A DNA stretch of 64,000 nucleotides, from assembly GCF_008831285.2 (NCBI RefSeq), contig NC_045147.1, positions 9,704,334 to 9,768,333 of the forward strand. The letters are read 5' to 3'. The notes beneath the pieces are model-generated. The model was not told the DNA's origin. It made no database searches and saw only the letters and a program-made list of their open reading frames with translations. The stretch's first letter is position 1, and the number at the start of each line of letters is the position of its first letter. The stretch is from Nymphaea colorata. Lineage: Eukaryota; Streptophyta; Magnoliopsida; Nymphaeales; Nymphaeaceae. The position numbers and the translations under genes were made by a program. Positions 10,269 through 22,438 of this stretch are shown here, piece after piece.

Positions 10269-10977
10269 TGTCACGGGCCGAGTTTCTCCAGCCCGCGCGG
10301 CGTCGAAGGCATTCCCCAAAGCCTTCGGCCAGCCTGACATCTCTTGCTTTAGCGGAAGCATTCATCTTTTCTTCGGGACTGTAGACTAGACGAGGACTGC
10401 TAAACACTCGGCATACCATCACCCAGGTTTATCTCATTGTCGGCCATCGGTAAGCCGTGGCCATGAGGCCCTGTCAGAACTTTGCCATTCCTCCAAGTGC
10501 CTGTCTCCATCCGTGCGAAATCTGTGTGGGGGTAGACTTCTCTTCGGAGGAAGTCCCCAACCGAAGCCAATTGACAACTATATGTCATTAAGTAAGGCGG
10601 CCGACCATCGCCCTACTCGACGATGAGCATTCACTTGCTCACTCCCGCGTGACTCTACGCGGTTGTGGAACACAGCGTATGCGCCCGCTGGGGGAATTGC
10701 CCCTAACCCACGCGCACCCCCTTGTGTATCCAAACACTATGCGTGGGGAACCCACTGGATTCCCCAACGACGGACTTGCACTTTCAGAGGGATTGTTCAC
10801 CTTGATGCATTTATACGCCTTGTCACTGCACCACCGCGCTGCACATTCCACGTGCATTGCTTTCTGCTTGACTTGGCGACCGATTGATCCAACATGCTTC
10901 CCAAGCTGTGCCTAAGCTGGCCAAGTAGCATATCCTTTTACTGGCTTGGCCGGGCCAGACACAGTCGGCCGGCAACA
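10269..10977 (-). repeat. Solo LTR of a chromovirus-related family
   Basis: This 709-bp LTR starts tgtcacgggc and ends ggcaaca. It is flanked by perfect 5-bp target duplications, tgagt, at 10264-10268 and 10978-10982. No internal element sequence is present, so it arose by recombination between the two LTRs of a former full element. It is the same family as 1-692. Its first bases (tgtcacgggc, then a GCGGCG-rich stretch) resemble the chromovirus LTR at 4225, so the families are probably related. The orientation is inferred from that resemblance. Confidence 0.92.
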
Positions 10978-10982
10978 TGAGT

Positions 10983-11245
10983 ACCCCTTAATAAAAGTAT
11001 CCTCGCTTCGCCACTAGTATGAACCAGTTAAAGGTTTCCATTATTCTCATTGTCTTTTCTTCATTAGTTCAATCGCTCTTGTTTATTTCTCCGTTCCCCA
11101 CTGTTGACGGTGAGTTAGATGGTGACTTCAAGGAGAGGTCACCTTCATCTTCTCTATTGCATCAAATATATGGTAACTTCAAGGAGAGGTCATCTTCCCC
11201 ATTGCATCAAATGTGTTACATCATTGCATTGGTGATTTGAAAAAC
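10983..11245 (+). pseudogene. Block B copy 1, right part, with possible secreted-peptide first exon
   Basis: This aligns with 14067-14305. It includes an ATG at 11019 opening a 73-residue frame (11019-11240) that begins MNQLKVSIILIVFSSLVQSL. That is a polar start, then a hydrophobic core, then small residues, which resembles a signal peptide. The sequence FISPFPTVDGELDGDF follows. The homologous copy at 14101 keeps the ATG and a similar start but meets a stop after 13 codons. The tail contains a repeated GDFKERS / GNFKERS stretch. I recognise no family. It could be the first exon of a lost gene for a secreted protein, or a chance frame. I see no downstream exon. Confidence 0.25.
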
Positions 11246-11880
11246 ATGGCTGGAGAGAGAGATGGGCCACGGCCAGCGGCCCTCCCCTTGCAGTCACCGG
11301 CAGACCAGTCAGGTGGCACCGCCCAGCTGGCCTGCCGGCGATGACAGGGAGAGGGTTGCCGGTGGTCGGGAAAGAAGGGAGGGAGGAAGAGGTGGGGGGA
11401 TAGGGAGGAAAAAGGGAATTAATCTGAGTTATATATAGTTAGAAGAGCAAATTTAAGGCAAATGTAGTGATGAATTTGTCTAATTAAGGTTAATAGGCTT
11501 ACATATATATGATTAGTGTGCGTCCGTGCCTCTGTCTTTGTGGAGGGATGCATTTATGTATAAATTACCTATTAGAATTTTTTAGCCATTTCATTGGGTC
11601 ACATCACGATTAATAGATACCAGAACGATAGAAGAGAAAAGTTTTGCTTTGCACAATTGAATTGGAACAAGGACGCGCAGTTACATCCATGTTCTTTACA
11701 TTTACCCTCCTCATTGTCAAGGAACCTAACAATTTAATATGCATGAGTTTGGATTACAAGACAAGAAGAAATTTTCTTGCAAATTGGCTTTCGATCTTAG
11801 TTTTTTCGCTCAAGTAGAAAGTCAATTGCTTATAAGTGCTCGATACTCTAGGCTTCCTTCATTATTAATGACTGCCATGT
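11246..11880. other. Unclassified spacer with a GC-rich patch
   Basis: No gene is seen. Bases 11255-11400 are GC-rich, with ggccagcggccc and ctggcctgccggcg, unlike the AT-rich surroundings and somewhat like the GC-rich block at 22970-23700. The rest is AT-rich. Confidence 0.35.
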
Positions 11881-12220
11881 TGAGCTAAAGTAATTAAAAC
11901 ACGCGTCAGTTGCCGGTAGGGTGATGCAATGAAAGGCTTTTCGGTGACCAAGAGAGGAATATTCGAAGATTATGCATTGAGAGAATGAGAGATGTAAAGT
12001 GCACCTTCGAGGTCAGCTTGTTCAACAAGTTGGAAAAAACTTGACGGTTTCTCTCGTCATCGAGGAAAAAGAAAAGTCTAAACTGATCAGTTTTATTTGA
12101 ACAACAACAACGAAAGAAAAAAGTTCCCATTTCTCTATGTTGCAATTGAATGGAGAAGCTCTTATTATTGTACGTTCATCAATACGTCATCCCTTTTGAC
12201 ACACGATACTTGTGGTCTAA
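11881..12220. repeat. Duplicated segment, block A, copy 2
   Basis: This is the counterpart of 1041-1320, in the same orientation. It has a few extra bases compared with copy 1, for example around gagagatgtaaagtgcacc. No coding role is visible. Confidence 0.75.
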
Positions 12221-13619
12221 GCTATGAGGCGATACTTAAAGCCAGTGCTTCTGTTTAATGGGAACGTTAACGACATTTAACTGGAAAGGTTTATTTAGGG
12301 AATTCTGTTTTACCTTTTTCACTTTAGAATAATGGTCGCCGAGAATTGAGTTATTGATCCGGATATTCTGGCTTTTGAAAAAACGCCAGTCGAGTCCAAA
12401 AGAGTCGAGTTAATAAGACACTCAAGTCATTTTTCAAAAGAGTCACCTCAAATTCAAGGTCCAGACAAGCTTCACCGAGTCATCCGAACTTGTTGTTCAC
12501 CTCCAATCAAACGCCCCCTTTATAATGGCATTGTTGTTAGTATTGGTGCCAACACTTTTGCGGGAAGAACGATACATGAATTCATTCGGTATTTGTCAAA
12601 TATTTTAATCTAAAAATTAACTGTGAACTGTTATTATTGTATTATCATAAAAGGCCGAATCATGCACGCATCTGGTCTGGGCCGGTTTTGTCACTTCAGG
12701 TGCAGTGCCAGCTGACGCGTTGAATCGGGCCCCTGTATCATTTTGGTGAGGGGCCGATACCATATCTAGATGACTGCCATGGGTCCAGGCAGCAAATGTA
12801 TGGGTAGAAAAAAAAACGAAGCAGCAACACCACCAAAGTATCCATGTTGCCTTGAAAGTTAGTTAGGCCCTGTTTTTGTTTTGTCTCTCCGTCTGCTGCC
12901 GCGCTTTAAGGGCCACATCTTTTGGAATCGGCCGATTGAGATGCACTTAGAAAATGCAACCCCTCAAAACCCACACCCACCCATTTTGTCGTTTCAACCA
13001 TATTTTTTAGTTTTCCATGTAACTTCAAATACTTGTTAGATTCGATACAAAAAAAAAAAAGACCTGGATCCGGTTTCATAATTAAGTTTACTTCTGAATA
13101 TTTTTCACACAGGCCCATTTATTTTTCTAAAAATTTTTTATAGGGGCCAAGTGAGGCCATGGTCCCTGCTGGCCCTCCTTCCTCCACGCTTAGAGAAACG
13201 TCCAATTTGAATATATATAAATGTGAATACACATAAATGTTGGATCTTATGGAATTTATCCCTAAAAGCAGTTTTAGATCCAAATCTCAATTACATTATG
13301 ACACACGATTCAACTAAATTGAGTTTGATAATGGTTGGATGGAACCAGAATTTGAACCTCCACCAAAGTCAGCAGATTCCTTTAAGACATGTCAGATTCT
13401 CGATTAATCGGAATTGGTAAGGAAATTGATATGGTCGATTACTAATTACTAATCCTAGTGGGATTTGGAATGGAGTTTGATAATTGAATTCGAGTTCAAA
13501 CCTGATATCTGATTGTCCAGTTATATCTAATAAACGTCTGATTGATTTTTAGTAGTTCAAAACGAGATGCGAACACAAATCCAAATCTGAATCAGATTTA
13601 TACACTCGATATATCTAGA
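12221..13619. other. Spacer within second duplicated unit
   Basis: Bases 12301-12345 match 1941-1980. Beyond that the similarity to copy 1 is patchy. The distance between blocks A and B is shorter here than in copy 1 even after the chromovirus is removed, so one copy has gained or lost further DNA. No gene is seen. Confidence 0.4.
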
Positions 13620-14305
13620 AGTTGACGGAGCGCAAAAATTATACCATTTACATCGCTACCCACAGGAAAGCATATCGGCATGTCGGAATCCACCTTCCCC
13701 TCCAATTATATCCTTAACATATTAATCAGAAACCAAAGAAGAAGGAACTAAGAAGGAAACGTGATGAGGATAATGTTGTGCATGATCTCATATCACGTCA
13801 CCTGCGAGCAAATTCGGCCCACGAGAAAGCGAATTTGGATTTGCCACTGGTAGATCTGGATTTGTACTAAAACGCATCCAGAGACCTGTCCCTGGCGGAG
13901 GGCTGGTAAAAAATGCCAAGAATTCGTGGACCAGTCGCATGGCAGAGATACATATAGACTGGTCGTGGCTACCGGATTAATTTATCTAACATTTCATTGA
14001 AAAAATAAGAAATGACATTATCATAATTCTAAAATTACATGGAGCAGACATATGCTGGTGAGTTTAACCCCTTAACCAAAATATCCTACTCTGCCACCAC
14101 CATGAAGCAGTCAGTCAAAGGGACGTTATCTTTTCTTCGTTAGTTCAATCGGTCGCTCCCTTCCCGACTGTTGATGGGACGGTGACTTCAAGGAGGGGAC
14201 ATCTTCCCCATTGCATCAAATGTGTGGTGACTTGAAGGCGAGGCAATTTATTGCGTCAAAATGTGTTACATCAGTGGATTGATGATTTGAAAACCAGGTC
14301 GATTT
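13620..14305. repeat. Duplicated segment, block B, copy 2 (no LTR inserted)
   Basis: This is the uninterrupted counterpart of 9783-10263 plus 10983-11245. At the point where copy 1 has its solo LTR, this copy reads gctggtgagtttaacccctt without a break, giving an empty-site comparison. The ATG at 14101 corresponds to the one at 11019, but its frame is closed by a nearby stop. Confidence 0.8.
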
Positions 14306-16140
14306 CATTTTTTCGTAGGGGCAAAGGCAGGATGAGTAGTGGAGAACGACCCATATTGATCTGCTGCTGTTTTATAAAGAAACTGCCGTCGAGCTGGGCA
14401 GCTGGTGGTGGAAGCGTCTAGTACGTGCGAAAGTGACTTTTGATCACCAAACAGGCATCGAGTCGTTTCCCAGAGTCTTTTTTTACCATGTGAGCAAAGG
14501 CTACGCTAAGCAAACCGCCCCAAATCAATGGTCTGCCTGCCGTTGCATCATCCGTCGGTCAAGAAGGGATACGTGGAGATCGGAGACCCACAGAAGTGCT
14601 TCTCCGGTTTAATTCACATGGCGCCGTCCCGTCAGCTTTCCAACTTCTCATTATAATATCACGCCGCCGTCCAAGTGGTTGGAAACCGAACGACTCGGGC
14701 CAAACCGTGCTTCCAAACGAAAATTACATAGAGACGCCTCACCTTTGGAGAATTACCTAGACGTGCTGATCAAGTTTATGCATTCACTAAAAAGTCCGCT
14801 AACCCTTTATAACAATTTGGAGCTTCCACTCACACTTTGGTTCTTTTCAAGCCGGAGAGGCGAGTAGAATGAAATCCCCTAATGCAAGCGAAGGCCAAAA
14901 CCTTTTTTTTCCTATCCTTCTAAGGTTCACAAACTTGTTTTTAGTGTTTGGTCACAGTTTCGTATCAATATTTATTTTTACAATGTAAAAGGTTAAAGTA
15001 ATGGCAGCTCAAATACCACTTACAACTTTTGTTCTGTCCTGGACGTCCCACCAAACACCACTTACAACCTCTGTTCTGTCGTGGACAACATACTCGAAGA
15101 CACAAGTCGGAAGATGAAAAAGAAAAGGAGATATGAACGGGTCAACTCTTTAAAAAAAAAAAAAGGGGGTCATGAAATAATTAACTAAAGCTCATAATGT
15201 ATTGTATTGGTTGTCCCACTTGGCCGGCCGGGTGCCATCTGGGGATGGTTGCTTCCCTGCCAATCGGGGATCAGAGATGCTATGCATTGGTGTACACAGG
15301 GAAAATTATTCCATCTTGCCATGGGCATCGTTGAACATGACCCGAAAAAGGACGACGCGCAGAAGCGAAGCTGGGAAAAGAATAAAAAAAAAAAAAAACA
15401 AGAATAAGAAAGAGAAATATCTGTTTTTAAGTAGGGGAAAGGACCCTGCGTTCAATTTTAGGTGTGTGAACTGTCTCCCTCCAACAATTTCTGACTTGGA
15501 CATCTCTGGTTACGTCAACCCAATGGGGCGCCCGGTCACATGGCGACCTTTAATTTTCACTTCATCTCAGGGACAAGAAGACAGGTTATTTTCCTCTAAA
15601 TAGCACGCCTCTTTATGAGGTGGATTATTGCTTTTCTGGAGTTAAAAAGTAAAGGGCCAATCTAGTTGCTAATATTTTATTCCATTTAACACTTTTTTGA
15701 AAACCAACCAGAGACATGCATCTTTACGGGACAAACCCAGCATCCCGAGAATCAGATTAAAGAGGCGGTTTCTACCGATAAGGATTATTTAAGGAGCTGC
15801 CGTGGAAAACAAAAAAGCTTTCAGATTTCGTCCGTAAAAAAGCTGCGGATGATGGAATATGCTTAGCTTAACAATATCTTCTTCTTCCGGCCAGAAAGAA
15901 AAATAAACCTCCTTAATAAACGACCCCGCCTTTTTGGGCGGGCCTTGGTTGCTCAAGCATAACATCACGCACGCAATCTGTCGCAAGGCCGTTCAAAAAC
16001 TATGGTCAATATAATAATGAATTCCCGTATCATCATGATTAGGTGCACCACTCTCCTATTCCTATTCTACAAATGGTGGCAATGTAATGTTATTATGGGT
16101 TGCTATTACTATGAGTTGAAAAGGTGCAACTGTATCTAAA
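14306..16140. other. Unclassified spacer
   Basis: I see no convincing gene, RNA gene or repeat. The open frame 15202-15603 runs through a poly-A tract encoding a Lys/Asn run and shows no domain. Confidence 0.35.
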
Positions 16141-16164
16141 AGGAAGGAAGGAAGGAAGGAAGGA
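16141..16164. repeat. (GGAA)n microsatellite
   Basis: Six consecutive copies of aaggaagg-type tetranucleotide units are seen. Confidence 0.9.
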
Positions 16165-16431
16165 GCTTTAGCCTCCCTCCAAATCAAAAGGAAAGGAAGG
16201 GATTTCGGCGGTAGGGTTTTTTCAGAACATGGACGTTTGTTTGATGATCCTTTGGACTTGCTTAGCTTACCCCGAGTGAAGCTGAAATTGATACCGTCCA
16301 GGAATTAAAAGTCATTTGGATTGGTTCATCACAAGGACGGCATGGCATCGGGTGCCCACCAAATGCGTCAAAAAGGGATCTATCATCACCAGTCCAGTTG
16401 TTAATAGCCCAGGCAGGCACGCACAAAATAT

Positions 16432-16530
16432 TCAAAGCAACTACATCGTCAGTCAAGATTTACTCGCGAGCCCGGTTCTTACCCATTGTACGGACCACAC
16501 ACATGCCATTATACTGGTTTGGCCCAACTT
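16432..16530. repeat. Short dispersed repeat matching 823-905
   Basis: Shared motifs, in order, are tcagtcaagattta, ttcttacccatt and tggtttggcc. The copies are about 15.6 kb apart in direct orientation. It may mark a further end of the locally duplicated unit. Confidence 0.4.
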
Positions 16531-19500
16531 TTAATTCTCCCATTAGGGATGAATTCGCAAGGGCCCCATCCATTGGTTGGAAGCCAAAAGTCTAATTCTG
16601 GGATTAGACTCTGTCATCAAATTGTAGTTATCTGGATATTCCTACCCAAGGAAGGTCCAACACCTTATGGAGTGCAATTTCTAAATGATCATGATGATTT
16701 CAAGCATGTTTCAAAGCCATTTTCAACCTCCTTTTTGGAAGTTCAAGTTTTCTGTTTGGTTTTCAAACTATAATTCAACTTTTTTTCCAAATTTAATTTC
16801 AAGTACAAATTTCATACTTGGTTTTCAAGGCTTTCTCAAAATTTATTTTAAAACTCATGTTCCAAATCATTTTTCTAAAATTTGCATGCATCGTGTATTT
16901 CTGGGGTTACATGTCATGAACTGAGAATGATAGGGAGATTTTGATCATTTATAGCGATAGTATGAGGTTCTCCTTAGCTTTTCAAATCAATTTCTTTTTA
17001 AATTCTAGGTCTATATGCATTTGCTTTCATTTTGTTTACTAGGATTAAAACATAATATTTTTGAACATTTAGGCATTAAAGTGTAGTTGTTTTAGATCTT
17101 GTATTGGTTAAGTGCTAAAAATGGCCAACCTTCATACTGACATACTGACAGGAGGAGTCATGTCACTTTTTCATGGATAGAATGCGAGTATCTTTCATTT
17201 TTCATCATGGCTGTTTTTACAAGTTTTTTTCAAAAAAAATTACACACAAACAAAGTGGCGACCATGATGGGACGTTCAAAATATATTTGGCTCTCAAACA
17301 AAAAAAAAAAAAATTCATCTTCACGCCACATTTATGTTAACACAATAGTTTACTCGCAATTTCCAAGAGCCATTGTCATTACAGGAAGTCAACAAGGGAT
17401 AAATATGCACAAAAAGTTCAACCTAGTATTGTCACATGAAAAAAAAAGAAGATAAAAGTGGGATAAAAACGAAAAAATGCTCTAATGATGATAAACATAA
17501 TGAAAATCATTTAAAAAGAAGTTCAAATTTGAATTCATGATGATATTAATGTTAGAAAAGAGAAAAATGAAAAAAATCAGGAAAATTAAGTGAAAAAACA
17601 TGAAAAAATGAAAAATGAAAAATGAAAAATATATTTTCATGTTTCTTTTTTCAAAATTTAGCAACATGTTCATGTTTGTTTATTTTCTTATTAATATCAT
17701 CATATTTTAAAAAATACGATGACATTTGTGATACTGGCTTGTACCAACACCCATGCACCTCTACCCACATCTATATGACATAGATATTTCAATGAATAAT
17801 GAGAAATACTAAATGAAAATGTGCTTTTTTCTTAGAGCGGTTCCTCTTTATTATGCAAATGCAAAATTACAAAAGAATTATGAGAAATTTTCAAAGAAAA
17901 TGGGTTAATTCGATATAAAGGCAGTTTCTTTTTTAGGGACACAAATTAAAATTATTTGATAACATTTAAAGAAAAACTAAGACGAATGCCAAGTTACGTA
18001 TGTAATAATGGTTGTTTTAATATTTTCCAAGTTTTTCTTGTGATTTTTTTGAGAAAAACAACAGTCCGAAACAATGCATGAGAACATTGTGACAATGGTA
18101 CATGCACTGTTCGGAGATATTTTCAACAAAATTGGTTGTGTGGAGACAGACCTACAGACACACATATATATAATATTTTTTGCAAATAAACACATAAATT
18201 TATTGTTTATATTCATAAACATATATATTATCCGAACAAAAAAATTTAAAAATGTACCAAAAAATGCAGTTGTCATGTCCAAGCCGTATCCCTACTCGTA
18301 CCCATGTCGATTGGCACATACTTGTACCATATAAAGTGTCCTGTCGATCCAAAATTATAATTGTGCACCCATTGTTAGCAATTTGCGTAATCAGTTTGTT
18401 CTTCAAATTCATTCCTTACCTTCTGCATGTCCTTAGCCTCTGCTTTTTTACATTCCGACCACTTTTTCTTTTTTCTTTTCCTTTTATTTCCTAGTCATCC
18501 TAAACTGCCTCTTATAGCTTGGACATGTCTGTTTCTGCTCTTCTACTCATGGGCAATCCTTAAAGCCATAATTCATATCCTGTTCCACTAATGCCATGTT
18601 GTGCACCAGTTTAGGCACATCTATGAGGCCTTATTCCTAACTGAAAACCAAACTGAAGGGAAGTGGGGCCTGAGAAACATGTAAGTAAATCAATCAACTG
18701 GCAGCAACTTTGCTCTATAGAAGAAGGGCAATCTTGTTAAACTTATATTATCTTAAAGCTCCAACAAGAAAGATCATGAAAACATATCAAAATAATCAAA
18801 GAAAACATGTACAAGTTGTGAATCTCATCCAGGACCTGAAAATTCTGCACTCAAAGCAAGTGGTCAATGAAATTGACAACTAACACATTAATAGTTTTTT
18901 GCTTTCCTACAAAAGAGAATAGGCCTTGCTTAACATTTTGTCAACACCTATTTTAAGGATCTCTGGCAAATTTCAGAATAAGATGATAGTCTATATTCCT
19001 TTTGATTTACTTTGCATCCATGTAAATGATGAGAAGTATAATACCAACTGAACTATGATTGAAGGTGAACAACATGAATAAGGAACTGAATTAGATAGCT
19101 ACAGTTGAATTTACTTGCTTCCTTTCATTAACATGCTGAATTTGCCCATACTCTAATCAAGTGACTTAGTGATTTAACTATACAACCTTTTACCTAGAAA
19201 AGGTTATAAGTGCTTGTTGAAATCCAAAAATCTACTCTCTTTCCCTGCTACTTCCTGAATTCTCAAAATCAATCAGAAATCAACCTGACCCTTTCAAAGC
19301 CCCAATATTAAGTCCACTCTAACCTTTCTAATCTATTATTTGACAAAATCAAAAAAAGAAAAAAGGAGGCAAGAAACTGATCAAGATCAAGGGATCGTGA
19401 CAACGAGTGAGAGGGAGAGGCAAAACCTTAGTTCTGGAGGGATGTTGACAGCTATGGATTGCACATCCCAAACTTGTTAAGCATCCGAATTCTAGTCCAA

Positions 19501-19602
19501 CTTTTCCAGTCTGTTATTTGATACAATCACAATAAAATCATGAAAAAGAAAAAGCAAGAAACTTGTCATGATCGAGGGATATATGTACATATAATATATG
19601 AA

Positions 19603-19611
<9 letters not shown>
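16531..19611. other. Unclassified AT-rich spacer
   Basis: No gene is recognised. It contains A-rich simple sequence, for example repeated gaaaaat units at 17590-17632, and short open frames of low complexity. I found no terminal repeats or RT-like sequence. Confidence 0.35.
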
Positions 19612-19645
<34 letters not shown>

Positions 19646-19649
19646 GAGA
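19612..19649. repeat. (GA)n microsatellite 1
   Basis: This is a dinucleotide GA tract with one gg interruption, following a short (TG)n tract. Confidence 0.95.
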
Positions 19650-19794
19650 TATTTAGTTTTTGGGGGCTGATGGCAGCCATGAATTACAAATCTCGATGCT
19701 GTTGAGGATAAGGTTGGACCACCACATGCTATCAATTCTCATGGACCTTTATGAGTGTTATAACATGCGATCGAGAGAGGCAATGCAATGTTTT

Positions 19795-19804
19795 GGGGGG
19801 GGGG

Positions 19805-19845
<41 letters not shown>
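19795..19845. repeat. Poly-G followed by (GA)n microsatellite 2
   Basis: Thirteen consecutive G residues (19795-19807) run into a GA dinucleotide tract. Open frames on the minus strand here are Ser/Leu runs caused by the repeat and are not genes. Confidence 0.95.
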
Positions 19846-19848
<3 letters not shown>

Positions 19849-20284
19849 TGAAAGAGAGATGGGTGGATAACGAGATAGGGCTGGTGTGCAGATGAGAGAG
19901 AGAAAGGTGAGATAGGGACAAGTGGTAAGCATGAGCGCAAACAATATTAAGATTCTCATTTAATATCAAGTCGATTTAGGGCAGATAGGAGACTGCGGGA
20001 GCCGGAGGAGGCCCTCCAACCTTTATTAGAAGAAGAAACGTACAAAAGAAGTAAATACAAAAAATAGCATCTGTACAAAGAAAGAAACAATGTGAACCCA
20101 AAAGAAGAGGCCAGACGAAGGAGCGAGCCGGACTACTTAGAGAACCAGCCCGCCTCGAAACACCAGTCAAGTTAGCACCTAGAGTTAAGAGTGATCCAAT
20201 TACAAAGAGCTAACATTTCCTTGTCCGATCTATGGAGAGCAGCAATAAACCCATCTATACAAAATTGCCAAATTTCCTCGGCAG

Positions 20285-20580
20285 TTAACTCAGCTGCATT
20301 CTTGAGTTTCCGCTTCCCTGTAAGGAGTATATTGGTTTGCTAAATGGATGCCGCTTTGCTGAATCAGTGGTTTGAAGCCTGTTAATGCATGCAAGCCAAG
20401 TAAACCAGCATGCCCAAGGGTGAGCATCATTGTTCCATACCCCAACAGCCCACAAGGCCGAATAGTCTTTGTGCCTAAGTTCCTCCCAAATGTTAGAGGC
20501 TCTAACTTCCCATGTTGCTCTACCCTTCCACAGAAGTTCAACTCTCTCCTCTCTAAGCATGGGATGCTCAATACCTAGCC
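20285..20580 (-). pseudogene. LINE ORF2 C-terminal region (zf-RVT-like)
   Basis: The minus strand gives segments such as CWFTWLACINRLQTTDS. They resemble the conserved F-x-W-L...R-L-x-T-x-D stretch that follows RT in plant LINEs and related host-derived sequences. The reading frame changes within the region. Downstream on the element strand, to about 19982, is a 3' UTR-like tail containing ctaataaaggttgg. Confidence 0.6.
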
Positions 20581-21259
20581 TCTGCAGATAGTCTAAAAAG
20601 ATGGGAGAAAGGACAACATCAGAATAAAGGATCTCACTAATCGAATGCCTAAGGAAAATTTGGAAGGAAAATCACTCCAACAGACTGAGTTGACTGATTA
20701 GAGGATGATCAACTCAATTGTCTAGCGAGAAAGAAATATCCCCGTTAGCAACAAACCAAGAGAATTGATCTCCACAGTACTTCTAGCCTCTACGGAGACC
20801 CTTAATGAACCAAGAATAGTGCCATTTCGATTCTAGGACCGAAGGCTGTAAGTAGGAAAGTACATAAGCCAGAACCAGGAAGTCCACCTTTCCTTACACT
20901 CACAGGTTTGGATCCATAGTGAGTTGATTTGAGTCTTACTCCACTCCTCTATGCTCTTTGCACTAGTCCCACCTTCATCCTTGGTCCTGCATATATCGTT
21001 CCTAGTGACAGATGAACCGCGTGTGCATGATTGTTGCCGCCCCAGAGAAATGACAACATTGATTTTTTAAGCTTCCTTCTGATACATTTTAGAAGGGTTC
21101 ACATGATTGTTGCCACCCCAGAGAAATGACGACATTGATTTTTCAAGCTTCCTTCTGATATATTTTGGAAAGGAGAAAACCAAGCTCCAAAACAACAATG
21201 TTGCTCAGCACATACATAATGAGGTAGACGCACCCGACCTAAGAGAGGAGTCCCACCTT

Positions 21260-22410
21260 TCAAGAGGCAAGTTTCTTGTCCACGTGACTTAGAAATTGGA
21301 TATAGTGTCCTTCAAGGAACTTTCCATCAAAGAGGGGAAGTCCCAAATACATGGTGGAAAAATGCCATGAGCCAATAAATGTGCACTCCATTTCTTTGCC
21401 CCATAAAATGATTCTTGCCAAGGACATATACAACAGACTTAATTGGCTTGGCCTAAAGTGCATCTCCAATCTTTAATTTCTTGAAAGAATACAAATCCTT
21501 CTATGAGAGTTAGCCTCATCCCTACTAAAGAGAAAGACTTCATCTGCAAAGGACAAAATACCAGGACACTTACCAACAAATGAAATGGAGGAGACCAAAA
21601 TCCCCTTGTGTTGAATCTTGTACTGAATGTTACCCGACAACACTTCCACGATAGCTCGGCAGAGATAGGGAGATAGAGGATTACCTTGTCAAATTCCCCT
21701 CTGAGTATCAAAGAAGGAGCCAGGCGTACCATTCACCAATACTGCCACCGACACCATGGACATGCAAGTGAGAATCCTCTCAACGCAACATGAATCATAA
21801 CCTAGGTGTCTCAGGGCATTACTGAGGAAGCCTCAATGAATCTTGTCGAATGCCTTAGAAATGTCAGTTTTGAGGCACAAAGAAAGTTGCTCTAGCGTCG
21901 AGAGAGAATGTATACTTTCATGCGCAAGGATTTCATTATCCACCATGGATATGACTGGAAGGATAGCCCCCTATTTCTGACTCGTCACCCTCTACAGGTT
22001 GGTCTTTATTATATCAGCCATACACTTCATACACTTCATGATGATCATATAGAGTGAATTATGTAGCATAATCGGCTGATACTTATGAATACTGCTAAGC
22101 ACTTCTTTTTTGAGAATAAGAGCAATGACAGGTCTGTTCATTTTTTTCACAAGTTTTCCTTAAGCTAGAAAAGAGGCAACTACATTATGGACATTAGACC
22201 CAACCACACTCCAATGTCGCTGTAAGAATGTAGCTAGGACATCATCAAGTTCAAGGGCCTCTGAACCATCCGTTGAGAACACAACCAACATGACCTCCTC
22301 CAAAGAAACGAGTTGGAACAAGTTGGTGTTCTCCTCCCTCGAGATCATGGCACCCTCTACCAAATGAGGAAAAAGAGAACCAGAGCCCCTCCTCCATAGC
22401 CAAGAGACCT
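21260..22410 (-). pseudogene. LINE reverse transcriptase (ORF2 fragment)
   Basis: Read on the minus strand, successive fragments follow the L1 RT order. An N-terminal part (FQLVSLEEVMLVVFSTDG ... HWSVVG) is at 22160-22363. RGI-stop-QGNPLSPYL, where the family has RGLRQGDPLSPYL, has its TGA at 21689-21691. FADEVFLFSRD is the palm motif C, normally FADD, and the Asp-to-Glu change is at 21539-21541. A downstream stretch LGLPLFDGKFLEGHY resembles the conserved YLGxPL region. The enzyme would copy LINE RNA at a nicked target. Here it is inactive because of stops, frameshifts and the motif C change. Confidence 0.8.
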
Positions 22411-22438
22411 AGATAAGTTGATCTTACAAAGTATCTCC

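Noticed and set aside
1-10977. LTR copies at 1-692 and 10269-10977 as the two ends of one large element
   Set aside because: The right copy has its own perfect tgagt duplications on both sides, so it is a separate solo LTR. No primer site or polypurine tract lies inside the pair.
15202-15603. A 133-residue protein
   Set aside because: It runs through a poly-A tract (Lys/Asn run), has no recognisable domain and lies in unclassified spacer.
19612-19969. Several minus-strand proteins rich in Ser and Leu
   Set aside because: They are translations of (GA)n microsatellites.
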